Source: JBKHBQ01 sp046542305
Lineage (GTDB): Bacteria > Bacteroidota > Bacteroidia > Bacteroidales > 4484-276
Length of the DNA stretch: 46,330 nucleotides
Reading direction: 5' to 3'
NCBI GenBank assembly: GCA_046542305.1
Contig: JBKHBQ010000002.1
Span: 1-46,330 of the forward strand
Shown: piece after piece, positions 7,799-16,132 of the stretch
Position numbering within the stretch: the stretch's first letter is position 1
Layout of the letters: each line of letters starts with the position of its first letter
Notes under the pieces: generated by a model
Databases searched by the model: none
Seen by the model: only the letters and a program-made list of their open reading frames with translations
Told to the model about the DNA's origin: nothing
Translations under genes and position numbers: made by a program

Positions 7799-10700
7799 AA
7801 TTCCGTTTCGGGAAAAATGCCTTGATCTGTTTGAGCAGCTCGGCTTTTCTGATGGGCTTACTCAGGTAGGCATCGCATCCTGCCTCGAAGGCTTTATGCT
7901 TTTCCTCGGGCTGGGTGTAGGCCGATTGGGCAATTACGGGCACCAGTGGAAATTTTTGCTTGATCAGCCGTGTGGCTTCAAGTCCATCCATCACCGGCAT
8001 TTTAATATCCATCAGCACCAGGTTAAAATTTTGATTTTCCATTAAACTTACGGCTTCCTGCCCGTTGGTGGCATAGCCGATTTGGTTTACCACGGGCTTC
8101 AACAACTCTTCGAGATACTGGTAATTGGTGATTTCATCCTCGGCAATCAGCACATTCACTTCATTAAGCAAGCCACCGGAAGGTTCAAAAAGTTTGGGGG
8201 CTGTAGCAATATTTCCGGCATGTGTAAGCCTGATGCTGAAGTAAAACACCGACCCTTGTTCAGGCTCCGACTCCACCCAGATTTCGCCGCCGAGCAGCGA
8301 CACCAGGCTCCTGGCAATGCTAAGCCCGAGGCCGGTACCGCGAATGATGCTCTGCTGCGCACGTTCGCCGCGGTAAAAGCGGTTGAATATGAACGGCAGT
8401 TCTTTCTGCGTAATTCCCATGCCCGTATCCTTTACGTAAAAAATCAGCTTCGGGCCCTGGGTAGTACACCCGAATTCAATAGTGCCTTCAGCGGTGTATT
8501 TTATGGCATTCGAAAGCAATCCGCTCATTACCTGATGGATTTTATCGCGGTCGGCTTCAATTTTCAATTCTTCCAGCTCGGCAGGTACCGTGCAGGAAAT
8601 CTGCACGCTGTCCTTCGATTTACGCTGGCTGAAATTGGCATAAAGGCCGTCGAACAGCTCGCGCAGCTCGAAAGGCTGCACGTCGAGCGGAATTTTTTCC
8701 GATTCCAGGCGCGACATTGCCAGCACATCGTCGATGATTTTAAGCAGATGATCGGCGTTCAGGTTGATGGTAGCTATATATTTTGACATCGTTTCGGCGG
8801 GAAGCTCTTCATTGAGCAGATCGGTAAAGCCCACGATGGCATTCATGGGCGTACGGATTTCATGATTAAGGTTTGCCAGGAATGCCGATTTCAGCCTGTC
8901 GCTTTCTTCTGCATGTTCCTTGGCAGCCATCAATTCCGTTTCGGTGTGCTTGCGCTGAGTGATATCCACCAGCGCACCTTCTATGTATTCTTTGTCGCGG
9001 TTCAATCTGGCTGAAAAGATGATCCAGAAATGAGTCCCGTCACGCCGGATCAATTCCGCCTCGAAATTATTTACCTCACCCTGGTGCAATAAAATGCTGA
9101 TCAGACGATTTCTTACCGCCGGATCAACATAGCTGTCCGCTGCCATAAAGTCCGCCTTGCAATCTTCAACAGTATCATAACCGGCAAGCTGCGCATAGGT
9201 TCTGTTTATTTCCAGGGGCAGGCCGTCCACAAGCGTAGTACGGAAAATTCCAACCTGGGCATTGTTAAAAAGATTTCTGTATTTGGCCTCGCTCTCCTTT
9301 AACGCCTTCAGGGCTTTTTCCCTTTCGCTTTCGGCATGCAGGAGTTCGGTGATATCCTGCAAGGTACCCGAAAGCTTCTGTTCATCTTTATCTGGCCCCG
9401 ACTCACGTTCAATACGGATAATTAAATATCTCACTCCATTTTCAGGATGAAAAAAGCGAAGATCCATAATCACATCCTGTGCATTGTCTTCAGAGGGGTT
9501 CAAAGCTTTTTGCAAAATTTCCCTGTCCTCATCACGCACCCTGTTCATAAAATCTTTCAGCGAAGGCACACCGGATTCCGGATTGAACCCGGTAAGCACA
9601 AACATCTCATCCGACCAGGTGGCTTTGTGCCTGTTCGGCAAAAACTCCCAGCTTCCCAGCTGCGCAATCTTCTGCGCCTTGATGAGTTTGGCTTCATTGT
9701 CTTCTATCCTTCTCCTTACCATCCGCTCGTAGGTCTGATCCCTGAACACCAGCACCACACCCTGCACCTCACCGGATTCATCCCGGATGGGAGCACCGCT
9801 GTCAGCAATGGGAATTTCATCGCCCTGACGGCGGATAAGAAGCGTATGATTGGCCAGCCCTACCACCTTTCCGCTTTCCAGCACCCGCGAAACAGGGTTT
9901 TCTACCGGCTGGCGCGAATACTCGTTGATAATGTGAAAAACTTCGCTTAACGAATGGCCCGCCGCTTCGGCTTCCTTCCAGCCCGTCAGGTTTTCGGCTA
10001 CAGGATTCATTCGCTGCACGCGTCCTTCAACATCCGTAGTAATCACTGCATCGCCAATGCTGTAGAGGGTGGTCCGGAAACTCTCCTGCGACTCCCATAG
10101 TTCCTTTTCCTTGCGAAACAGCCGCCTGAATATATTTCGCTGCTGATAATGATAATACCAGATCAGAGTAGCTCCGGTAAACAGAATCATCATCAGAATA
10201 AACAGCAAAATGGCCATTCCAATAAAATACATTTCACTGAAAATTTCCCGCTTGTCCACTTTGGCAATCATATACCACGGGGTACCAGGCACTTTTTGCA
10301 CACTCGAAAGCACTTCCGTCCCGCGATAATCCACACCTTCGAAAATCCCTTCATATCCCAGCAGGGCCTGAACGGCAGGCACCTCCAGTTCATCCATCGA
10401 AATCCGTGTATTCATGGCAGGATTATCCCAATGGCGAAGATTATTCAGGAAAAGCACACTATCTCCGTCCTGTCTTAAAATCAACGTTTCGGAGGTTTTG
10501 CTGGAGGTAGGCCATGCCTGAATAAGCGGGAAGAGATACGTGGAAGGATCTACACGGAAAACAACTGCCAGTTGTCCTCCATAGCTTTTATCCTTTAGCG
10601 GCGCCACGATATCCAAATGAATATTATCATGTGAGGGGCAGAAATAAAAATCGGAGAAATAAATGGTGTCGGCTGAATGGGCTGAGTCGATGAAGGCACG

Positions 10701-11195
10701 GGTTTGGCTGTGCAGTAAAATCTGATCGGGATTCAGGCTGAACAAAACGCGGTGGTTTCCCTGCACCACGAATATATTTTCGTAGGTATGGCTGCGGCCC
10801 GTTGTTCCAAGCCTCGACGTGAAATACGTATTTGCAGCCAACGTATCTTTTCGGCTTGCCAGCGTCACTGCATGACGGATGAAGTTTTCGTTGGATGAAA
10901 AAAATATGGCTTCTGCATACCGCTCCTTTCGCCATTGCAGGATCTGATCGATCTTTAACCCGCTGATTACCCGCAGATCATGATACTTCTCTTCTCTCAC
11001 CGATTCAACCTCATACCGGAAATAAAAATATCCGCTGAAAATCATTAACAAAGCAATGGCAGAAAAACTGAAGTATAGCCTTCGCTTGCTGAAAACAAAT
11101 TCTCTTTGCTGGCCCATTATGATCATTTCTAAATGTAAGGATAGTAAAAGTACAATTATTATCCTGTTTTCATAAGGATATGCAAAATAATTCAT
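7797..11195 (-). CDS. Membrane-bound hybrid histidine kinase with PAS domains
   Basis: Residue numbers count from the longest frame; the start is more likely at M27 (11117), just before the first membrane helix. Order: helix 40-58, extracytoplasmic sensor 60-318 (Cache-like by position, ending in TPWYMIAKVDK), helix 322-348, PAS 370-490, PAS 505-615, PAS 635-748, HisKA with NHEIRTP (H778), HATPase with N896, DTGMG (923-927) and GTGLGL (953-958), then a receiver with D1063 and K1113. It senses an unknown signal outside the inner membrane and passes phosphate from His to its own receiver. No output domain or partner regulator gene lies beside it, so the final target is not visible. The DUF116 gene is divergent. 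Confidence 0.93.
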   Translation of the reverse strand: MNYFAYPYENRIIIVLLLSLHLEMIIMGQQREFVFSKRRLYFSFSAIALLMIFSGYFYFRYEVESVREEKYHDLRVISGLKIDQILQWRKERYAEAIFFSSNENFIRHAVTLASRKDTLAANTYFTSRLGTTGRSHTYENIFVVQGNHRVLFSLNPDQILLHSQTRAFIDSAHSADTIYFSDFYFCPSHDNIHLDIVAPLKDKSYGGQLAVVFRVDPSTYLFPLIQAWPTSSKTSETLILRQDGDSVLFLNNLRHWDNPAMNTRISMDELEVPAVQALLGYEGIFEGVDYRGTEVLSSVQKVPGTPWYMIAKVDKREIFSEMYFIGMAILLFILMMILFTGATLIWYYHYQQRNIFRRLFRKEKELWESQESFRTTLYSIGDAVITTDVEGRVQRMNPVAENLTGWKEAEAAGHSLSEVFHIINEYSRQPVENPVSRVLESGKVVGLANHTLLIRRQGDEIPIADSGAPIRDESGEVQGVVLVFRDQTYERMVRRRIEDNEAKLIKAQKIAQLGSWEFLPNRHKATWSDEMFVLTGFNPESGVPSLKDFMNRVRDEDREILQKALNPSEDNAQDVIMDLRFFHPENGVRYLIIRIERESGPDKDEQKLSGTLQDITELLHAESEREKALKALKESEAKYRNLFNNAQVGIFRTTLVDGLPLEINRTYAQLAGYDTVEDCKADFMAADSYVDPAVRNRLISILLHQGEVNNFEAELIRRDGTHFWIIFSARLNRDKEYIEGALVDITQRKHTETELMAAKEHAEESDRLKSAFLANLNHEIRTPMNAIVGFTDLLNEELPAETMSKYIATINLNADHLLKIIDDVLAMSRLESEKIPLDVQPFELRELFDGLYANFSQRKSKDSVQISCTVPAELEELKIEADRDKIHQVMSGLLSNAIKYTAEGTIEFGCTTQGPKLIFYVKDTGMGITQKELPFIFNRFYRGERAQQSIIRGTGLGLSIARSLVSLLGGEIWVESEPEQGSVFYFSIRLTHAGNIATAPKLFEPSGGLLNEVNVLIAEDEITNYQYLEELLKPVVNQIGYATNGQEAVSLMENQNFNLVLMDIKMPVMDGLEATRLIKQKFPLVPVIAQSAYTQPEEKHKAFEAGCDAYLSKPIRKAELLKQIKAFFPKRN

Positions 11196-11429
11196 ATTAA
11201 TAAATTATAGGTATCACCCCGGAAATAGCATCATCTATGATGTTATACCACACATGTTTCAGACCATAATAAATAACTCACCGGATGTGCATTGAACAGA
11301 TATTTGCACATTTTAAAAATGAACAACGAAAAAAAAGTGGTGCATTTGATAACTTTTTTCAGCTTACATCATCGTTTTTCAATGTTTTTTAGCATATTTG
11401 CGATGGACTTGCAATAACCTGATAATTTT

Positions 11430-12674
11430 ATGGGAGAACACATCTACAATTTGCACGTTGGGGATGAATCCACACGGTCGTTTCGTGCCGACCTGGCGTA
11501 TACTACCAACAAATTGCTCGAGTATTTCAATCAGCAAAAAGCCGCTCAGCGCGTAGAAGATTTCAAAAACTATATCGGACAAAACGATTTGGAGCCGGTA
11601 CGATCGTCGGGGGAGTATATGATCGAATATGTGATGATCGGGTTATTCTGGAGGGATTATTCGGCCTATGCGGCCAATTTGAGCACATCCACACGCATCA
11701 CCTGTAATTTGCTATACAACGCAAGAAGCAGGGCGGGCAGTTTAAAACCGGTCATCGATAAGATCCGCGGCAGAATACACACTGCATTCCTGCTTCGCAA
11801 CGATAACCATCACGAACTGCTGCCCAGCAGGGATAACCTGATCAGGCTGCTCAAATGGCTGGAAGCTTCCAGGGAATTCAACGAAGAAGTCCGGCGGATT
11901 GAAAAATGGGTTTTGTTTCTGAAAGATAAATCTCCGATCTATATCGCCAATTTCATTGGAGGCTGCCTTGAAACAGCTAAACAATTTGAAAAAATATCGG
12001 CTCCGCCCCTGTCCAGATATGCCGGCGGCATTCAGAAATTCCTGACGAAAGCCCCAAAACAGTATCACAACCGCGAGGACATCATTTTCTGTACCCGGCC
12101 GGTAACGCATTACTACTTCAACTGGGTTGCGGCCGAAATCCTCAACCGTGAGCTGAAGGAACAATTCACACAGGCAGCACGCAAAATTGTGTTGCTGCCC
12201 ACATGCATGTCGACACCTGAAAACGAAAGCTGCCAGGCAAAAACCACGGGAAAGGATATACAATGTACCGGTTGCTCCCGTTCGTGCCGCATCAACGTCA
12301 TCAGAAAACAACTCAGGCCACACGGCATCGAAGTAAGGCTGATACCACATTCTTCAGGATTTTCGAAATGGCTCGAACCCTACCGAGATCATACGGATGT
12401 AGGTCTGGTTGGTGTAGCCTGCACGCTGAATCTGCTTAAAGGCGGTTACGAAATGAAGGCGCTGAATATTCCTTCGCAATGTGTGTTTCTGAGTTTCTGC
12501 GGCTGCAAAAAACACTGGCCTGCCATAAATAAACCTACCGATCTGGATCTTACGGATTTGTTCAGCAAACTGGATCTGAAACCCAAAACCATCCCCAACT
12601 GGGAAATCATCCTGAACGAAACGAAAAAAGCCGTGCAGCGTGAAAAACTGCAGATGGTGAGCAGCAATTCCTGA
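11430..12674 (+). CDS. DUF116-domain cysteine-rich protein with long N-terminal region
   Basis: The 414-residue protein has an N-terminal helical region (1-245) that I do not recognise and a C-terminal DUF116 domain (about 250-375). DUF116 is recognised by its ordered cysteines and glycine motifs: PTCMS, ESCQA, QCTGCSRSCRI, then VGLVGVACTLNL and SFCGCKKHW. The Cys set suggests a metal or iron-sulfur site; no reaction is established for the family. No signal peptide is seen, so it is probably cytoplasmic. It is divergent from the membrane kinase and ends 2 bp from the convergent patatin gene. The 245-residue N-terminal part makes it longer than a bare DUF116 domain. Confidence 0.75.
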   Translation: MGEHIYNLHVGDESTRSFRADLAYTTNKLLEYFNQQKAAQRVEDFKNYIGQNDLEPVRSSGEYMIEYVMIGLFWRDYSAYAANLSTSTRITCNLLYNARSRAGSLKPVIDKIRGRIHTAFLLRNDNHHELLPSRDNLIRLLKWLEASREFNEEVRRIEKWVLFLKDKSPIYIANFIGGCLETAKQFEKISAPPLSRYAGGIQKFLTKAPKQYHNREDIIFCTRPVTHYYFNWVAAEILNRELKEQFTQAARKIVLLPTCMSTPENESCQAKTTGKDIQCTGCSRSCRINVIRKQLRPHGIEVRLIPHSSGFSKWLEPYRDHTDVGLVGVACTLNLLKGGYEMKALNIPSQCVFLSFCGCKKHWPAINKPTDLDLTDLFSKLDLKPKTIPNWEIILNETKKAVQREKLQMVSSNS

Positions 12675-12676
12675 GA

Positions 12677-13930
12677 TCAGACAGAATCCGTGAGGGCTTT
12701 CTCGCCCTGCTGCAGCGCAGCCCTGACCCTCTTGTATCTTTGCCAGTTGAATTTCCTGAGAAAGTTTGCCGCCGATCGGGCGCCGCGGACAAAAAGATCA
12801 ACTTTGGCTTCGGGCGTGAGCGCGAAGTTGAGCCAATTATGCTGTCCGATATCGATTTTTTCGAGCAGAAGTTTGTAATCGGGATTCCGAAGGATAAAAT
12901 CATAATCGTGCAGGTGGCGGATGGAGTTGAACATGGCCCCAAACAGGTTTCCGGGACCGGTGATGCGATTGGCGCTGTCGCGGTCCACGCCCAGCCTGAC
13001 GCCAAAGGTGGGGCAACGCGGCACCACGCTCTTTTTATGAAACACATCCATCGGGAAGTTCGACATCAGTCCGCCATCCACAAAATACACCGTAGCGGGT
13101 GGCTTTCCGTTGTAGCCGGCCAGGTTCTTCCAGTTTTCGAGCGCCTGCGCACCCGAGGGCATGTCGTCGATCCGCAGCGGATGAAAAAAATACGGCACCG
13201 ACATGGATGCCCTTACAAAAACTGCGGGATTAATATTCTGTGGATCGGCCCAGTAGAGCGGCGCCATGCGTGGAAATTCCACCTTGGTTTCGGTGGTGAG
13301 GTCGGCACCGATCACGGCAAAGCGCGGGACAAGTCCTTCCAGGTCGCGGTCAACCCCGGGCCGTATCTGTGAGGTTTCAGGCATTTGCCCGAAGCTCTTT
13401 TCCAGATCGGTCACGGTGTTGATGCCATTTTCGGCCAGCACTTCCGAGAGCCATTCCATGAAATTGTCGCCGGGATTCAGGCCCAGGTCGTCGCGCAGGT
13501 TGTCGATCACCTGCACGCCCTTCCACACCATTTTCATCATTCCGGCCTTTTTTATGATGGCTTCCACGAAATCCTGTGCATCGCCATCGCCATCAACAAA
13601 TTCCATCAGGTTTTTATTGGCCAGGATCTCCACCAGCCGTTCCGCTTTTGGCTGCGAAACGTCGCCCAGCCCCGCCAGCAGCAGCGCGTTGATCGAACCT
13701 GCAGAAGTGCCCGCAAGACTGAAAAAACGCAGCCCCATTTGTTCCAGCACATAATTGTAGCCGATCAGCGCCACGCCAAGCACGCCGCCGCCTTCCATCA
13801 CCAGTTCCACGTACTGGTTGCCGGCCTCATCCAGTACATCGGAATATTCCTTTTGGTGGATGCCTTCTGCCCGCAGTTCATCAATGAGATGAAACACATC
13901 GGGGTGTTGGGTAAAATCAGTGATTTTCAT
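12677..13930 (-). CDS. Patatin-like phospholipase
   Basis: A 417-residue predicted lipid acyl hydrolase. The Ser-Asp dyad of the patatin fold is complete: oxyanion loop GGGVLG (47-52), nucleophile elbow GTSAG (S76) and DGG (D285-G287). No signal peptide is seen, so it should act in the cytoplasm or on the inner leaflet. Residues 90-195 form an insertion between the elbow and the second half of the fold. Its stop is 2 bp from that of the DUF116 gene (tail to tail). No nucleotide cyclase lies nearby, so there is no reason to call it a CBASS effector. Confidence 0.88.
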   Translation of the reverse strand: MKITDFTQHPDVFHLIDELRAEGIHQKEYSDVLDEAGNQYVELVMEGGGVLGVALIGYNYVLEQMGLRFFSLAGTSAGSINALLLAGLGDVSQPKAERLVEILANKNLMEFVDGDGDAQDFVEAIIKKAGMMKMVWKGVQVIDNLRDDLGLNPGDNFMEWLSEVLAENGINTVTDLEKSFGQMPETSQIRPGVDRDLEGLVPRFAVIGADLTTETKVEFPRMAPLYWADPQNINPAVFVRASMSVPYFFHPLRIDDMPSGAQALENWKNLAGYNGKPPATVYFVDGGLMSNFPMDVFHKKSVVPRCPTFGVRLGVDRDSANRITGPGNLFGAMFNSIRHLHDYDFILRNPDYKLLLEKIDIGQHNWLNFALTPEAKVDLFVRGARSAANFLRKFNWQRYKRVRAALQQGEKALTDSV

Positions 13931-13980
13931 TATGCTTGAGATTGGTATGAAGGAAGAAACAAAGTTTGCGGTGGATTTGT

Positions 13981-14041
13981 TGCAGGGGGAGAATTAGAGC
14001 TGATGATTTTCGATCGTCCGCCAGTCCACGGATATCGAAAC
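13981..14041 (+). repeat. Hairpin repeat, copy A (degenerate)
   Basis: This copy keeps the right half of the two-hairpin repeat seen at 15893 and 16049: GATGA(T/C)TTTCGATCGTCC, a loop, then ATCGAAAC. TTTCGAT (14008-14014) pairs with ATCGAAA (14034-14040). The left hairpin is not recognisable. It lies 14 bp before the first 1,814-bp gene copy. Confidence 0.7.
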
Positions 14042-14054
14042 ATAGAAATTAAGT

Positions 14055-15868
14055 TCAAAAAAAATATACCTATATTTATGGTCGAATTTTTCATCCAATT
14101 CATTTAGCTATGAAAACACTTAAAATATTCCCGCTGCTGATTGCCGGAATCCTGGCCTGCTCAGTTTGCGGTGTGCTGTCAAAAGTTGATGCTCAAACAC
14201 AATTACCTGTTCAAAATCAAAAAGAAATAATTGTTAGCGAGGAGAAAAAAGGAGCAGATAGTTCCAAAGATTTAATCTATGATCCTGCTAACCCAATGTT
14301 TGGATTAAACAGTTATGTGCCGGCTCACGACACGACTTGGAAAACTGACATGGATTGGTATGGCTCAGGGGATTTTAATGGCGATGGAGAGATTACCTGG
14401 GAAGATTATGATTACAGTGTTTCAGGAGATGACCCCTTTTATGATGGGACTCACAGAGCTGACACTGACTTGGATGGAGTGAGTGGGACTGCTTCTGACA
14501 GACAAATAGTTTATGAATATTTGACTGGAGAGAGAACCCACATAAATCGTTGGGAGCTTGAAAGCGTGGCGGAGAAACAAAGTCATTTAGAGAAGGCATT
14601 AGCGATTGATTTTACAAGTGAAGTTCCTCCTTCTAGCGGGTGGAATTGTGGAGGGTATATGACTCAAACTTTTATTAATTTTGCAGGAATCTATGACATA
14701 GAGAATAGTTCTTATGCAGAACCTAATGGAACAAATTTAGATTTTGATATTGAACACAATGGAATATGGAGAATTCCTATGCGCAATGTTAACACTTACA
14801 CAACAAGTAATGTCAATCACTTTCTCAACGGAGTTTTTATGGGGAGTCCTGAAAATCAAGATGCGACAGAATTTAATTCTTGGACCTTTGTTGAGCCCCA
14901 AACTGATGAAATTGTGGTGCCGGGAGATTTTAGCATTCATCCAGATAAATTTGCTAATATTAGTTGGGTTGGGTATTATTATAATGAATATTTTTATCAA
15001 TGGCTTTACGGAAGTAGAACACTACTTAATTATGACTTGGATGAAGGAAATCCAACTCTGCAATTGGAAAATCCAGACATAATTTACTCATGGAATCCCT
15101 TTGAAGAAGTTGAATATCCTCAAGACAAGAATCATGAGTATCCAGCCGACACTTCATTGGCGACCAATGGTGCGCCAGATAATGTTTATCCGGGGACAAA
15201 ATATAGTTATAATGATGTGTCAAGTCAGACCAGCAATGGAACATGCACGGATGTGACTTATGAGGTGAATAGATCTTTTGAGGGTATTGCAGGAGCATAT
15301 AATAAAGGCAATACAGCTAACGCCGAGCATACTCAAAACATACATGTTCAAGACAATATTCCTCCACAGTACACTTCTTTTCCTAGTGATACTACAATTA
15401 CAATCAATGACCCGATGGACCCGGAACATTTGGGATATCCGCAATGGAGTGATAATTCGCAATTATTTGTAACCCCTCACTATTTTGATGTTTTATTAAC
15501 TGCCACTGATGACCCAATACAGCATTGGGAAAGACACTGGACAGGCGTTGACGTGTGCGACAACATTTCAGCAGATTCTGTGCAGCATATTTACGTGGAT
15601 TTGCTTGAACATCTTGCCGAAAAAGAAAATCCCTTCACGGTTTACCCGAACCCGGCCGGCAGGCATGTCACTGTCGCTGGAAACACCGCACAACAAGCAC
15701 AGCAGGTTTCACTGTTCGATGTGATGGGAAATCTGGTGTCGGAAAGAAATCTGCATGGAGCGACCGGGGTACTGAAACTTGATCTGCAGGGTTTGCCAAA
15801 CGGAATATACCTTCTAAAGATTCATAGCGCCGGTTTATCGCCGGTGGTGAGGGTGGTAAAGATTGACT
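14055..15868 (+). repeat. 1,814-bp direct repeat, copy 1
   Basis: The sequence from TC-A8 at 14055 to ATTGACT at 15868 recurs at 16133-17946 (period 2,078 bp). The predicted proteins and every incidental open frame on both strands are the same in the two copies, so the copies are at or very near 100% nucleotide identity. The unit covers 55 bp of upstream sequence and the coding region up to the first base of the stop codon. Flanks differ immediately outside both ends. Confidence 0.95.
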
Positions 15869-15870
15869 GA
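14110..15870 (+). CDS. T9SS-exported protein with dockerin-like EF-hands, copy 1
   Basis: A 586-residue exported protein. Signal peptide 1-28 (ends VDAQ). Residues 81-140 look like a dockerin pair: DFNGDGEITWED (88-99) is a canonical calcium loop, and DTDLDGVSGTASD (118-130) is a second loop with one extra residue, followed by YLTG. The core 165-500 is unrecognised; it has WNCGGYMTQTFINFAGI near C180 and a beta-rich part at 410-500 (IPPQYTSFPSDTTI). Residues 506-586 are a type A T9SS sorting domain (FTVYPNPAG, LFDVMGNLV, LPNGIYLLKI). Codons 31-500 are AT-rich, unlike both ends: 14701-14760 is 28% GC, 15661-15720 is 52% by hand count. The stop is TGA. Function unknown; probably surface-bound or secreted. 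Confidence 0.85.
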   Translation: MKTLKIFPLLIAGILACSVCGVLSKVDAQTQLPVQNQKEIIVSEEKKGADSSKDLIYDPANPMFGLNSYVPAHDTTWKTDMDWYGSGDFNGDGEITWEDYDYSVSGDDPFYDGTHRADTDLDGVSGTASDRQIVYEYLTGERTHINRWELESVAEKQSHLEKALAIDFTSEVPPSSGWNCGGYMTQTFINFAGIYDIENSSYAEPNGTNLDFDIEHNGIWRIPMRNVNTYTTSNVNHFLNGVFMGSPENQDATEFNSWTFVEPQTDEIVVPGDFSIHPDKFANISWVGYYYNEYFYQWLYGSRTLLNYDLDEGNPTLQLENPDIIYSWNPFEEVEYPQDKNHEYPADTSLATNGAPDNVYPGTKYSYNDVSSQTSNGTCTDVTYEVNRSFEGIAGAYNKGNTANAEHTQNIHVQDNIPPQYTSFPSDTTITINDPMDPEHLGYPQWSDNSQLFVTPHYFDVLLTATDDPIQHWERHWTGVDVCDNISADSVQHIYVDLLEHLAEKENPFTVYPNPAGRHVTVAGNTAQQAQQVSLFDVMGNLVSERNLHGATGVLKLDLQGLPNGIYLLKIHSAGLSPVVRVVKID

Positions 15871-15892
15871 TGGATTATTGAATTCTAAGACG

Positions 15893-15973
15893 ATTGAAGG
15901 TCCTTTTGCCGTCAGATGCTTCAAGGCCGGGAGAAGTTGATGACTTTCGATCGTCCGCCAGGACATCGAAACG
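15893..15973 (+). repeat. Two-hairpin repeat, copy B
   Basis: An 81-nt element with two stem-loops in tandem. The left hairpin pairs TTGAAG with CTTCAA; the right pairs TTTCGAT-c-GTCC with GGAC-ATCGAAA (15945-15971), loop GCCA. Between them is the conserved linker GGGAGAAGTTGATGAC. It aligns almost base for base with copy C, 156 bp further on. Confidence 0.85.
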
Positions 15974-16048
15974 TCAAAACCTATTTCCGAATGGTTCACA
16001 TAAACCTAATCATTTTTGAATCCTTTATTGTTATCCTGATATCTGACG
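15974..16048. other. Unique spacer between hairpin repeats B and C
   Basis: This 75-bp AT-rich stretch separates copies B and C. The short open frame crossing 15916-16098 has no coding character and runs through both repeats, so no gene is called here. Confidence 0.5.
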
Positions 16049-16129
16049 CTCGAAGGTCCTCCTTTCGTCGGACGCTTCAAGGTGGGGGAAGCAGATGACT
16101 TTCGATCGTCCCGGCAGGACATCGAAACG
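16049..16129 (+). repeat. Two-hairpin repeat, copy C
   Basis: An 81-nt element like copy B. The left hairpin pairs GAAG-GTCC with GGAC-g-CTTC; the right pairs TTTCGAT-c-GTCC with GGAC-ATCGAAA (16100-16127), loop CGGCA. Both hairpins share an inner GTCC/GGAC stem with one bulged base, on opposite sides. Differences from B in the left arm (AGAT to GGAC) and in the loop suggest drift around a kept fold. It ends 3 bp before the second 1,814-bp copy. Confidence 0.85.
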
Positions 16130-16132
16130 ACA

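Noticed and set aside
12677..13930. CBASS patatin effector
   Set aside because: No CD-NTase or accessory genes are near; the neighbour is a DUF116 protein on the other strand.
15916..16098. 60-codon open frame between the gene copies
   Set aside because: It crosses both hairpin repeats, has no coding bias and no recognisable product.
15893..16129. Integron attC sites or a cassette array
   Set aside because: The repeats lack the paired RYYYAAC/GTTRRRY ends in the right arrangement, there is no integrase in the window, and no repeat follows copy 2.
13981..16129. CRISPR array
   Set aside because: There are only three unequal copies, much longer than CRISPR repeats, with spacers of very different length and a gene between A and B.
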